A stretch of DNA of 18,993 bases from Nitrosomonadales bacterium (GTDB taxonomy: Bacteria > Pseudomonadota > Gammaproteobacteria > Burkholderiales > Sulfuricellaceae). The stretch's first letter is position 1; each line of letters begins with the position of its first letter. Location: positions 15,694-34,686 of the forward strand of contig PQAG01000215.1 in NCBI GenBank assembly GCA_003104895.1, given 5' to 3'. The notes under the pieces are model-generated. The model did no database searches. It was not told the DNA's origin and saw only the letters and a program-made list of their open reading frames with translations. Shown one piece after another: positions 1 to 6,965 of the stretch. A program made the position numbers and the translations under genes.

Positions 1-492
1 AAGAAACACATTCTGCAGAACAATGACGTGATCGAAATCGGCCGCTACCAGCTCAGGTATATCAACCAGAAAGCCAAACCCGGCATGGACGCCGACCGCA
101 CCATCATGATGATGCCGGTGATGAATCTGAGGCACGGCGAAAAACCGTCAGAAACGCCGACGCAAACGGCTGACCAGATCGATACGGCCGTTTCGGTGGC
201 GCGCGCGGCCAACGACAATTTTCCCCTGGGAGGCGTCAAGTGCCTGGAGGGAGCCCACGCCGGCCAGACGCTGGAATTGAGCCGTCCACTTGCCACCTTT
301 GGCAAGGCTGGCGTCCAGGTGGCCGTCATCAACCGCCGTCCGCAGGGCTATTCCATCACACTGGTGGAAGGCAAGAAACAGCCGCTGGTCAATGGCCAGG
401 CCATCAAGGAGGAAGCGCAGCTGCTGCAGGACGGGGATGAAATCGAAGTGGGCGGAGAAATGCTGCGTTTTTTCCTGAAGAAACCGGGCTAA
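1..492 (+). CDS. Tandem FHA-domain protein, C-terminal part (5' end outside window)
   Basis: The reading frame is open from base 1, so the true start lies to the left; a GTG at 28 lies inside a domain and is not a likely start. The first residues (HILQNNDVIEIGRYQLRYI) are the typical end of a forkhead-associated (FHA) domain, a phosphothreonine-peptide binding fold. A polar linker of about 50 residues follows. Residues ~76-160 form a second FHA-like domain with the late strand pattern LVNGQAI...LLQDGDEIEVGGEMLRF. In this second copy the usual GR and SRxH phosphate-contacting positions read GK and RRPQGY, so it may not bind phosphopeptide. FHA proteins commonly work with Ser/Thr kinases or phosphatases, but none is visible here. 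The stop overlaps the stop of the convergent SDR gene by 3 bp. The family call is good; the partner is unknown. Confidence 0.85.
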   Translation, partial: KKHILQNNDVIEIGRYQLRYINQKAKPGMDADRTIMMMPVMNLRHGEKPSETPTQTADQIDTAVSVARAANDNFPLGGVKCLEGAHAGQTLELSRPLATFGKAGVQVAVINRRPQGYSITLVEGKKQPLVNGQAIKEEAQLLQDGDEIEVGGEMLRFFLKKPG

Positions 493-1226
493 CACTCGAC
501 AATCTGGCCGCTCACGCCGCGGCTGTCGCTTCCCATCAGATACAGATAATGCGGCATCAGCGATTCCGCCGAGGGCAATGAATCCAGAACTTCTCCGGGA
601 TGCGTCCTGACTCGCTGCGCCGACTGCACCGGGCCGGGAACGATCCCATTGATGCGCAGCTTGGGATGCAGCTCCAGCTCCTGCGCCCACATCTTCACCA
701 GCACTTCCCCCGCTGCCTTGGAAACGGCAAAGCTGCCCCAGTAAGCCGCCGGCGCATGGCCATGGGTTTCCGAAGTCATGATGACGGAGGCATCCGGCGA
801 TTCCTTGAGCAAAGACAGGCAGGCGCGAGTCAGCGCAAAAGGCGCCATGAGGTTGACGCGCAAGGAAACCTGCCACTGTTCGAGGGTATGTTCTTCCAGG
901 CTGCGCAAACTCTCGAGGTGGGAAGCATTGTGCAGAATGCCGTCAAGGCGGCCGAACTGGCGCCGGATTCCCGTCGCGAGCGCTGCGAAATCCTTGTCCT
1001 CCGCGGTGAACAGATCAAGGGGAAATATGGCCGCCTGGGGCAAGCCGGCAGCCTCGATTTCATCATAGACCGCCTCGAGCTTCTCCACCTTGCGCCCATG
1101 CAGGATCACCGTCGCTCCGTGGGAAGCAAAGGCCAGTGCCGCCGTGCGCCCGATGCTCTGGCCCGCGCCAGTCACCAGGATCACGCGGTCCTGGAGCAGA
1201 TTCTGGGCTGGCTGGTAGTTCTTCAT
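489..1226 (-). CDS. YciK-like short-chain dehydrogenase/reductase
   Basis: A complete 245-residue SDR-family oxidoreductase with a Rossmann fold, expected to be cytosolic and NAD(P)-dependent. The start MKNYQPAQNLLQDRVILVTG closely follows the pattern of E. coli YciK. Nucleotide-binding motif TGAGQSIG is at residues 19-26, the structural Asn/Ala of the NAG motif is HNAS (N100), and a serine lies at ~152. The catalytic YxxxK position reads FAVSK: Phe166 replaces tyrosine while Lys170 is kept. Classical SDR chemistry needs that tyrosine, so activity may be altered or absent, or the clade may use another residue. ATG start at 1226; a consensus -10 box about 33 bp upstream suggests its own promoter. 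It is 100 bp from the preceding gene and tail-to-tail with the FHA gene. It is probably a housekeeping-type neighbour rather than part of the TIR cluster. The substrate is unknown. Confidence 0.88.
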   Translation of the reverse strand: MKNYQPAQNLLQDRVILVTGAGQSIGRTAALAFASHGATVILHGRKVEKLEAVYDEIEAAGLPQAAIFPLDLFTAEDKDFAALATGIRRQFGRLDGILHNASHLESLRSLEEHTLEQWQVSLRVNLMAPFALTRACLSLLKESPDASVIMTSETHGHAPAAYWGSFAVSKAAGEVLVKMWAQELELHPKLRINGIVPGPVQSAQRVRTHPGEVLDSLPSAESLMPHYLYLMGSDSRGVSGQIVEC

Positions 1227-1239
1227 GGGAATCCATAAT

Positions 1240-1267
1240 CGTTATGTCGAATTCGCGAATTATAACG
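1240..1267. repeat. Imperfect palindrome overlapping the SDR promoter
   Basis: Bases 1250-1261 are a perfect 12 bp palindrome, AATTCGCGAATT. It is flanked by outer arms CGTTAT (1240-1245) and ATAACG (1262-1267), with a 4-base bulge GTCG on the left side. The dyad covers the -10 box and the expected transcription start of the SDR gene, a common place for a repressor operator. No regulator gene is visible beside it. Confidence 0.6.
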
Positions 1268-1287
1268 GATATCCCGGTCCGGCTTAA
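1259..1287 (-). promoter_or_regulatory. Candidate sigma70-type promoter of the SDR gene
   Basis: Read on the minus strand, 1264-1259 is a perfect -10 hexamer TATAAT. Seventeen bases upstream is a weak -35 match, TTAAGC (1287-1282). Transcription would start near 1252, giving a leader of about 26 nt before the ATG at 1226. The -10 is convincing and the -35 is poor, so an activator or an operator-controlled promoter is possible. Confidence 0.55.
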
Positions 1288-1326
1288 CAGGGGGCGTTTT
1301 AAATGCATTCCTGCCAAACTCAAGTT

Positions 1327-2664
1327 CTATGGCTTTAACGGCTGAGCTTGCGGCTCTGGAGGCGGAGCAGCGTCGTATGCAGGAACAAGGACCGCGGAAG
1401 CTGCCTCATCGGCAAGGCGTGCGGCAAGCTTGGCACGCTCCGCATCGCCGAGAAAGCCGAACAGAGTGGCGAGGTTCTTCAGGGTAGGCACATGGCGGGG
1501 ATCGGACATGGACACCATGGCCAATTCATCGGCCACGGAACGCATCGTATCCTCCTTTAGCTGCCCGTCCTGCAACTGCTGCCTGGCCGCTTTTCGGCTC
1601 ATGCCGACCAGCCGGGTAATGGCACGAAGATTGCAAATGGCCGCACCTCCGGGGGGAGGAGCATGATCTTCGAACGCTGCCTCATCCCTGGCCGGGCACC
1701 AGGGATTGAGCCTATACAGGGCTTCCTGTTCGGCGTATTGGGCGGGTGCCCCGTTAAGCACCTCGACGGCCCACAACTGGTCAATGAATGCCTTGGCATC
1801 AGGCGCAAGCCTTTCACTGCGCTCAGGAAGGCTGGCCCGATCGTCGTAGGCCATCAATTCGGAAGCGAAGCGCGAGACCGACAGCAGGGGGGCACAAGTG
1901 CCGGTGCAAAACCCCGTGGAACGCAACCAGCCGCTCTGCCCGGACTGCATGCCCACCTGGATCCATTCACCCTGGCGCCGCTGTAAGTAATAAACACTAC
2001 CCAACGGCAGCTGCCCCACGAAAGGCGCACTGCCATTCGGCGTTGCACGCAAACGGTCGAGGTCCACCGCAATGGGAGCCAGGTAGCTGGCTTGTTCCGA
2101 GGACAATTCAAGACGCTGGGTCAGCATTCTGTCCGGCCCGATACGGTGCACCAGCCGGCCGCTACCTATCTCCACCGGCATGCTGAAGGAGAAGCTGAAG
2201 GCCGAGCGCATCACTGAAGGCGAGAGTTGCATAAAACTGTCGATGCGCACCAGTTCACCTCTACGCCGGATGGTACCCCATATGGCCACCTGCACACCTT
2301 GCGACTCGATCAGCGGCTCGACCTTGTCGAAATAACGCAATTGCTTGTCTTCACCGGCCTTGCCGAGGTTGCCCACATAGCGGAGCACGCCGATCGAACT
2401 GACTTTGCTGTTCATCAACAGGTCGTGGCTCAGGATGCTTGCCACAGCGTTGCCAAGCCCTGTACCGTCAGGGTCATCGAAGGTGAATACCGCGAAGCGG
2501 TAGCGCGCTTTGCCAATATGCTGCTGCACCTTGCCATCACGCAGCAGTTGCAGCTCCTTTTCAATATCCCATATCCCGCCAGCCGATGCGGTCCCGGCAA
2601 AAAACAGCGCAACTGGCGCAACGAGCCACATCCAGAAACTCTTCTTAGTGTTCGTCAGCATCAT
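1327..2664 (-). CDS. Exported protein with TolB/CsgG-like region and SH3b-like domain
   Basis: A 445-residue protein starting with a clear Sec signal peptide: basic n-region, hydrophobic core WMWLVAPVALFFAG, and likely cleavage after ASA at ~28, so it should be periplasmic. Residues ~55-150 (YRFAVFTFDDPDGTG..., VAIWGTIRRRGELVRI) resemble the alpha/beta domain found at the TolB N-terminus and in CsgG-like proteins. Residues ~203-251 resemble a bacterial SH3 domain (NGSAPFVGQLPLGSVYYL...EWIQVGMQSGQSGWLRS), a fold that often binds peptidoglycan or peptides. Two cysteine pairs (253/257 and 323/344) could form disulphides. The tail is helical and Pro/Ala-rich. Its ATG overlaps the stop of the preceding gene by 4 bp (ATGA), and a G-rich stretch precedes the start. 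It is the last gene of the three-gene TIR operon. Function unknown; the domain calls are from pattern, not search. Confidence 0.75.
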   Translation of the reverse strand: MMLTNTKKSFWMWLVAPVALFFAGTASAGGIWDIEKELQLLRDGKVQQHIGKARYRFAVFTFDDPDGTGLGNAVASILSHDLLMNSKVSSIGVLRYVGNLGKAGEDKQLRYFDKVEPLIESQGVQVAIWGTIRRRGELVRIDSFMQLSPSVMRSAFSFSFSMPVEIGSGRLVHRIGPDRMLTQRLELSSEQASYLAPIAVDLDRLRATPNGSAPFVGQLPLGSVYYLQRRQGEWIQVGMQSGQSGWLRSTGFCTGTCAPLLSVSRFASELMAYDDRASLPERSERLAPDAKAFIDQLWAVEVLNGAPAQYAEQEALYRLNPWCPARDEAAFEDHAPPPGGAAICNLRAITRLVGMSRKAARQQLQDGQLKEDTMRSVADELAMVSMSDPRHVPTLKNLATLFGFLGDAERAKLAARLADEAASAVLVPAYDAAPPPEPQAQPLKP

Positions 2665-3677
2665 TGCCCACCCCCCGTCAGCAATCCTTTATTGGGCAGC
2701 CTGTCCTGGCAGGATTTGCGCAATTCGGCCAAAACCGTTGACTTGCCCAGGGCAGATTCAACTGCCAAGGAAAACTCCACGCACTCGGCGTAACGGCCTT
2801 CCTTCAGATAAGCTCTGAGCAGCGCGATCATGATAGGCGCCAGTGCCGCACGGCCAAGATCGGCAGAGGATGGCAGGTCGAGATTCATTTCCGGCGTGGT
2901 GGCCAGCGTCGGCAGGCTGGCACTATCTGCGTAACGTGCCGATACCTGCATGTCAACCTTGAAGTTGCCGTTCACTGGTGCAGCCTCACCCACCACGAAT
3001 GCATCGGTTTTCAGGGCACGCGCCCAATCCGGATGCTCCCGCAGGGTTCTTGGCAACGCATTGGGGCAAGCAAATACCGCTGGCTGCTGGGCAGGAGGCA
3101 AATGCGTCTTCTGAACTTCGGTTAGAAGGTCATACTCAAGTACTGTTCTGACCCGCCGGGAAAGATCGAGATCATGGGTAGCCGAGGCAGGTGCCCGCAC
3201 ATGGCCAATCACCACGCTTCGCCCAGGGTCCGGAACACACCCTATGGCCTCGATGCGCGGCAACGCCACCTTGTAGCTCAACTGGTCGGCCTGGCCCGAA
3301 GCAACGACCACATTGCGTGTCTGGGCGGCATATCCCTGCTGCGAAACTTCCAGGGTATAGGTTTGCGGCACTGGCCTGACAGGCAAATTCACAAACATCT
3401 GGAAAACCCCGTCGGATGCAGTGGTTCCGACACTGAGTGACGATTGCCCGCTGCTCAATGTGACCCGCGCGCCCGCCACCGCCTGTCCGGTAATCGAGTC
3501 AGTGGCCATCCCGGAGATGTTGGTAGCCGCCAGGGCCGCCAGAGACAAGCTCCAAATCATGATTCCCAGCGCCAGCGCCATGGCCGCAGGCAGGGCAGGC
3601 CATTTGCGGGCGGCATGAAGACACCCTTTGCCCCATCCCGATCGAGCTGGATTAAAGCGGATCAATGACCAATCCAT
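2661..3677 (-). CDS. Exported protein with carboxypeptidase-regulatory-like domain
   Basis: A 338-residue protein when started at the ATG at 3677. That start is chosen because GGAGG lies 5 bases upstream and the product then begins with a signal-like segment. The open frame continues upstream to 4100, but that part runs antiparallel in frame over the TIR gene and looks like noise. The hydrophobic core is at ~30-50, with probable cleavage near LAALA-A. Residues ~53-140 (NISGMATDSITGQAVAGARVTL...) match the beta-sandwich carboxypeptidase regulatory-like fold. Residues ~150-260 (VVIGHV...DAFVVGEAAPVNGNFKVDMQVSAR) resemble the TolB/CsgG-type region of the next gene. The C-terminus is helical. It overlaps the TIR gene by 26 bp and the next gene by 4 bp, so the three are very likely co-translated. 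Periplasmic partner role inferred. Confidence 0.75.
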   Translation of the reverse strand: MDWSLIRFNPARSGWGKGCLHAARKWPALPAAMALALGIMIWSLSLAALAATNISGMATDSITGQAVAGARVTLSSGQSSLSVGTTASDGVFQMFVNLPVRPVPQTYTLEVSQQGYAAQTRNVVVASGQADQLSYKVALPRIEAIGCVPDPGRSVVIGHVRAPASATHDLDLSRRVRTVLEYDLLTEVQKTHLPPAQQPAVFACPNALPRTLREHPDWARALKTDAFVVGEAAPVNGNFKVDMQVSARYADSASLPTLATTPEMNLDLPSSADLGRAALAPIMIALLRAYLKEGRYAECVEFSLAVESALGKSTVLAELRKSCQDRLPNKGLLTGGGQ

Positions 3678-4419
3678 ACCCACCTCCAAAATCCACATTG
3701 ACGCGTGATCGCGGACAGCCCTTGATGGCATGCCGGCCAAGGGGGCTGCCATCACGCCCGCGCAGCATTGCACTCCATGAGACATCCTTCCGATCGAAAG
3801 GGCCGACTTCGAATGGAACAGGGGCATTTCCAAGACTGAGCGCCGTGGTGCCAGCCGGCGTGGTGACATCCAGTGCCAGTCCGCTGGCATCCTGGGCAAG
3901 AAGCAAGACCGACAAGCGGCATGGCGGCGGAGTATGATTTGTTCCCCGCCAGCCGATTCCAGCCAGGACCAGTGCCACGGCAATTGCGCCTCCTCCGATG
4001 CGCAGCCAGCGGCTCCGGGACCATCGGCTGAACAAGCTATCGACCTCCGCCACCGTCTCGGCCACCAGATTGCCCTGCGGCTGCAGGAGGGTAATCGCAC
4101 TCAAATAGGGCGGAATGTCGCTGAATGGCGTAGGTTTGGCCATCACTGGCAGGACGCGGCCCCGCGGGTTGGGAAACTGCTCGCGCGCAAACTTCAGCTC
4201 GGTCATCGTGTAGCGGCCGGGCTGGACCGACAGCGGGGAGACCAGGAACAGGTACAAGTCGCACGTGGCAATCGCTTCACGTATCTGCGCATCATAGCCC
4301 TCTCCCTCGGGCAGGTTATCCTTGTCGAGAAATACCGTATGGCCTTCAGTGCGCAGCCTGACAGCCAATTCATCCGCGATTGGCCGCTCTTCACTCGCAT
4401 AGGATATGAATATCTTCAT
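3652..4419 (-). CDS. Membrane-anchored TIR-domain protein
   Basis: A 255-residue protein. Residues 1-~133 are a TIR domain: the beta-A motif KIFISYASEE is at 2-11, a box-2-like VFLDKDNLPEGEGY is at 29-42, and the acidic residue at the usual NADase position is Glu74 in MTELKFA. Many bacterial TIR domains cleave NAD+ or make cyclic ADP-ribose signals; others are scaffolds. Residues ~140-157 (RIGGGAIAVALVLAGIGW) form one transmembrane helix preceded by arginines, which predicts TIR inside and the C-terminal ~98 residues in the periplasm. The C-terminal part is beta-rich (TTPAGTTALSLGNAPVPFEV). ATG at 4419 with GGAG 5 bases upstream. It is first of three overlapping genes whose next two products are exported, suggesting an envelope sensor that controls a cytosolic TIR effector (inference). 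Confidence 0.85.
   Translation of the reverse strand: MKIFISYASEERPIADELAVRLRTEGHTVFLDKDNLPEGEGYDAQIREAIATCDLYLFLVSPLSVQPGRYTMTELKFAREQFPNPRGRVLPVMAKPTPFSDIPPYLSAITLLQPQGNLVAETVAEVDSLFSRWSRSRWLRIGGGAIAVALVLAGIGWRGTNHTPPPCRLSVLLLAQDASGLALDVTTPAGTTALSLGNAPVPFEVGPFDRKDVSWSAMLRGRDGSPLGRHAIKGCPRSRVNVDFGGGYGLVIDPL
3683..3687 (-). promoter_or_regulatory. Strong Shine-Dalgarno deciding the start at 3677
   Basis: The minus strand reads GGAGGTGGGTATG: a full GGAGG core 5 bases before the ATG. It lies inside the 3' end of the TIR gene. It fixes the start of the carboxypeptidase-regulatory-like protein well downstream of the longest open frame. Confidence 0.75.
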
Positions 4420-4521
4420 TCAGGCTCCGCAGGGCATCATGCCCTCAGCAATGAACGCAATCATGTCGCTAATTTTCAGAAAAACAACCTCAACCATTTC
4501 TCTACCCCTTACCCCCCTCAC

Positions 4522-4550
4522 ATCAGAAGCGCCTTCCAAGCCGGTGTCAA
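4522..4550 (-). promoter_or_regulatory. Candidate sigma70-type promoter of the membrane-TIR operon
   Basis: In the 151 bp gap between the GH19 gene and the TIR gene, the minus strand has a perfect -35 TTGACA (4550-4545), a 17-base spacer and TCTGAT (4527-4522, 4 of 6 matches to TATAAT). Transcription would start near 4515 with a leader of about 95 nt. I see no convincing factor-independent terminator in the same gap, so read-through from the upstream operon is also possible. Confidence 0.5.
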
Positions 4551-4570
4551 TTCCTCCCCAGCCTCTGGAA

Positions 4571-5374
4571 TCAAATATCCTTCAGCAGCGCCTGCCCCCG
4601 CTGATAGCAATCGGTGAACCGGTCCAGGCCATGGGAGCCGCCGTTGACCAATCTGCGGGCATGGCGCAGGTCATATTCCATCAGCGCTTCCTTGATGGCG
4701 CGCTCCTTGGCCTTGATAAAGCTGCACATGAGGCGTGCGGCGATGAGCGGATCATTAGCCAGCTCCGGGTTGTTTACGAGGCCGTCACCCAGGCCGATGG
4801 CCTGGCCGTGCTGCCGGTAATTGGCTTTACCGGTGAGCTGGATGAATCCACGGCCGCGATAGCGTTCGCCGTCCCCAGGCTGGCTGTTGCCGATATCGGT
4901 ACGCCGGTCATAACGGTCGAAGGGTTTGCCGCCGGGAGAGGTATTCCACTGTGACTTCCCTTCGGAAATGGGCTCGAAACCTTCCGTTTCTGCCCGAATG
5001 GTGGCCAGGGCCATCAGCACCATGGGCTTGTCCTCCAGTCCGGCTTCAACCAGCCCTTGCAGCACGGTGGGCAGGTGCTTCTCGATATTCCTGCGCGGGG
5101 TGAAGGGAAACATGACGCAGGTTTTCTCCACCGTGACCTGCGGAATGGCGCTGGGCAAGGTGGAATCGCTCACCATTCCCAAAGCGGCAAGCGTGCGAGG
5201 CCCAACGATGCCGTCAGCCAGCAGCATCCGGCTGTACTGGAAACCGCGCACCGCCGCCTCGGTGCCGGGTCCGAAATCACCGTCGATCTTGCCGGGCGGG
5301 AAACCCAGTTCGGCCAGCCGGGATTGCAAGAGTTTAACTTCATCTCCGGACGATCCGGGGCGCAGGGTATTCAT
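4571..5374 (-). CDS. GH19-family peptidoglycan hydrolase with peptidoglycan-binding domain (endolysin-like)
   Basis: A 267-residue protein. Residues ~6-66 are a PG_binding_1 domain (GSSGDEVKLLQSRLAELGF, DGDFGPGTEAAVRGFQ, DGIVGPRTLAALG). Residues ~95-265 are a glycoside hydrolase family 19 / lysozyme-like domain with the family signature YRGRGFIQLTGKANY at 172-186. Probable catalytic glutamates are Glu129 (RAETEGF) and Glu138 (PISEGK). Such enzymes cut glycan strands of peptidoglycan or chitin; with this binding domain peptidoglycan is the likely substrate. No signal peptide or membrane segment is visible, so it would stay in the cytosol unless released or exported by another route, as phage endolysins do. 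ATG at 5374 with AGGAG 10 bases upstream. It lies 69 bp after the helical protein, at the end of the long operon. No holin or spanin was recognised nearby. Confidence 0.88.
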   Translation of the reverse strand: MNTLRPGSSGDEVKLLQSRLAELGFPPGKIDGDFGPGTEAAVRGFQYSRMLLADGIVGPRTLAALGMVSDSTLPSAIPQVTVEKTCVMFPFTPRRNIEKHLPTVLQGLVEAGLEDKPMVLMALATIRAETEGFEPISEGKSQWNTSPGGKPFDRYDRRTDIGNSQPGDGERYRGRGFIQLTGKANYRQHGQAIGLGDGLVNNPELANDPLIAARLMCSFIKAKERAIKEALMEYDLRHARRLVNGGSHGLDRFTDCYQRGQALLKDI

Positions 5375-5443
5375 GACTGTTTGTCTCCTAATTGGTTTAT
5401 ATGATCAGGTCGAATTGACCGTCAACTTCTCCATCCATCGGCA

Positions 5444-5953
5444 CTACGCTTTTCCACCCCGCTCGATCTGCGAGCGCAATTTCTGCAGCATTTCCACTGC
5501 CCGGGCCAGATTCCTGGCAAATTCGGGGTCTTCGGTGTCTTTGAGGCTGCCGCGCAGGTCTTGCAGCAGGTGAACGCTTTCCGTCAGGGATTGCGCGACG
5601 CGGCGAGCTTTTTCCAGGCGAATCTCCGCCGCCCGCATTCCTGCCGTTTCGGCCTGTTCGCGGAACTGCTTGGCAAGCTGATGCCACTCGGCGGTGCGCC
5701 CCGCGATCTCCTTCAGCCGATCCTCGATGGTGGCAAGCATCAGATCCTGTGACGCTTCCGCTGCAAGGGCGTCCAGGGCCTTGATGGCTGCATCGTTAGG
5801 CCATGAGTTGACGATGAATCCGGCCAGCCGGTCGCTGACCGCCAAACGCGCTTCGATACCGGGGCTGCGTGCCGCCTCCTTCGCTGCTTCCAGCAACTCG
5901 CCCAGTTTGTCGGACCATTGCTGCAAACCTTCGATGTTGTCCCATTCGCTCAT
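5444..5953 (-). CDS. Small helical (coiled-coil-like) protein of unknown function
   Basis: A 169-residue protein with no signal peptide and no membrane segment. It is almost entirely predicted helix, rich in Ala, Glu, Leu and Arg with heptad-like spacing (LGELLEAAKEAAR near the start, VEMLQKLRSQIERGG at the end). No enzymatic motif was recognised. The ATG overlaps the stop of the lipoprotein gene by 4 bp (ATGA), so the two are probably translationally coupled and may act as a pair. It lies between the lipoprotein and the GH19 hydrolase. It could be an adaptor or chaperone-like partner, but that is only inferred from position. Confidence 0.65.
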   Translation of the reverse strand: MSEWDNIEGLQQWSDKLGELLEAAKEAARSPGIEARLAVSDRLAGFIVNSWPNDAAIKALDALAAEASQDLMLATIEDRLKEIAGRTAEWHQLAKQFREQAETAGMRAAEIRLEKARRVAQSLTESVHLLQDLRGSLKDTEDPEFARNLARAVEMLQKLRSQIERGGKA

Positions 5954-6933
5954 AGCTCTTTAAGCCTCCTCACTAGTTCCCTCGCTTCCAGCGTGGCCTG
6001 GACCAGCGCTTCCACATTCACGCTGCGCTTTTCCCGCACGGCCGCCGCGATATTGCGGTGGGCAGCAGCCCATTCGGCCACGGCGGTCTGGGTGGATTTG
6101 ATCAACTCGACGCGAATTTTGAGCGTGCTTTCCATCTCGGCCAGCGCCTTTTCCATCGGCTCTCGCCACTCGCGCGTCGCTTCGTGCATTTCAGATAGCT
6201 TCTTCAGACGCTGCTCGTCCTCCGGACGCAAGCTGCTCCTGCCATAGATTTCCTTGCGCTCCCTGGTCAGGGCCTTGAGGAAGCCCATTTCCTCGTTGTA
6301 TTTCAGCACCAGCGCATCACGTTGCAGTCTGTGGCTCGCTCGCAGCAGATTCAGCGATGCCTGCAAATCCCCGGTGAGCAGCGCTGCCACCCGGTCCACC
6401 GCGGGCTGGGCGGATTGCAGCGCCTCGTCGAGGGATTGGGCTGCACGCACGGCGGCGATATGGGCATAGACAAAAGCGGCTGCATCGGCCGCCGCGGCAA
6501 CGGTTCCGGCTGGCGGCGGGGCGATGCCCGCTCCGCTGGCGAGCTTGCCCAGTGAATCGGCCAGGGAACGCGCCGCCCCGGCCCCTTCTGTAGCTGAACG
6601 GGCGATATCGTTCAGCGCATCGGCATACTCGACGAGCGAATCGGCGGCCGCGATCCGCGCCCTCCATTCTGTGGCGAACTTCTGTGAGCTTTCCCTGATC
6701 CGCTTCGCAGCCGGGTCGCCGGCTTCATAGCTGCCGGCTGCAGCATCAAGCCCGGACTGCACCGCACTGCCGCCAACCAGAACGGTAGACCGCAGCTGCA
6801 AGGTGGCATCACGGTATGGCGCCAGATCGGGCAATGCCGCACAGCCCGTCAACAAGGTAAAAAAGGCTGGAATCAGCGCTCCCGGAATGATCTTGAATCC
6901 GGCCTTCGTTTTCGGTTTCCTCGCGAATTGCAT
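5950..6933 (-). CDS. Predicted helical lipoprotein
   Basis: A 327-residue protein when started at the ATG at 6933, which has GGGAG 8 bases upstream. The alternative ATG at 6969 overlaps the stop of the TIR-TIR gene by 4 bp and adds 12 residues with no visible ribosome site of its own. A basic n-region (FARKPKTKAGFK) and hydrophobic core (IIPGALIPAFFTLL) lead to the lipobox LTGC, with the lipidated Cys at 31 (43 from the longer start). Residue +2 is Ala, which favours outer-membrane sorting. The rest is mostly long Ala-rich helix with many charged residues (ALTRERKEIYGRSS, ALAEMESTLKIRVELI), probably a periplasmic coiled coil. Catalytic motifs were not seen. It is inside the long operon, 4 bp overlapping the next gene. 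An envelope sensor or scaffold role is inference. Confidence 0.75.
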   Translation of the reverse strand: MQFARKPKTKAGFKIIPGALIPAFFTLLTGCAALPDLAPYRDATLQLRSTVLVGGSAVQSGLDAAAGSYEAGDPAAKRIRESSQKFATEWRARIAAADSLVEYADALNDIARSATEGAGAARSLADSLGKLASGAGIAPPPAGTVAAAADAAAFVYAHIAAVRAAQSLDEALQSAQPAVDRVAALLTGDLQASLNLLRASHRLQRDALVLKYNEEMGFLKALTRERKEIYGRSSLRPEDEQRLKKLSEMHEATREWREPMEKALAEMESTLKIRVELIKSTQTAVAEWAAAHRNIAAAVREKRSVNVEALVQATLEARELVRRLKEL

Positions 6934-6965
6934 TTTCGATTCTCCCGGCGAGATACGTTCCTGAA

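Noticed and set aside
148..876. 242-codon minus-strand open frame
   Set aside because: It overlaps the FHA and SDR genes, both supported by clear family motifs; no motif of its own.
3678..4100. N-terminal extension of the carboxypeptidase-regulatory-like gene
   Set aside because: It overlaps the TIR gene in another frame, reads as low-complexity Arg/Trp/Ser-rich noise, and a perfect Shine-Dalgarno and signal peptide point to the start at 3677.
5406..5423. Short inverted repeat GGTC...GACC as a terminator before the GH19 gene
   Set aside because: Only 4 paired bases, with no T-run after it; too weak to call.
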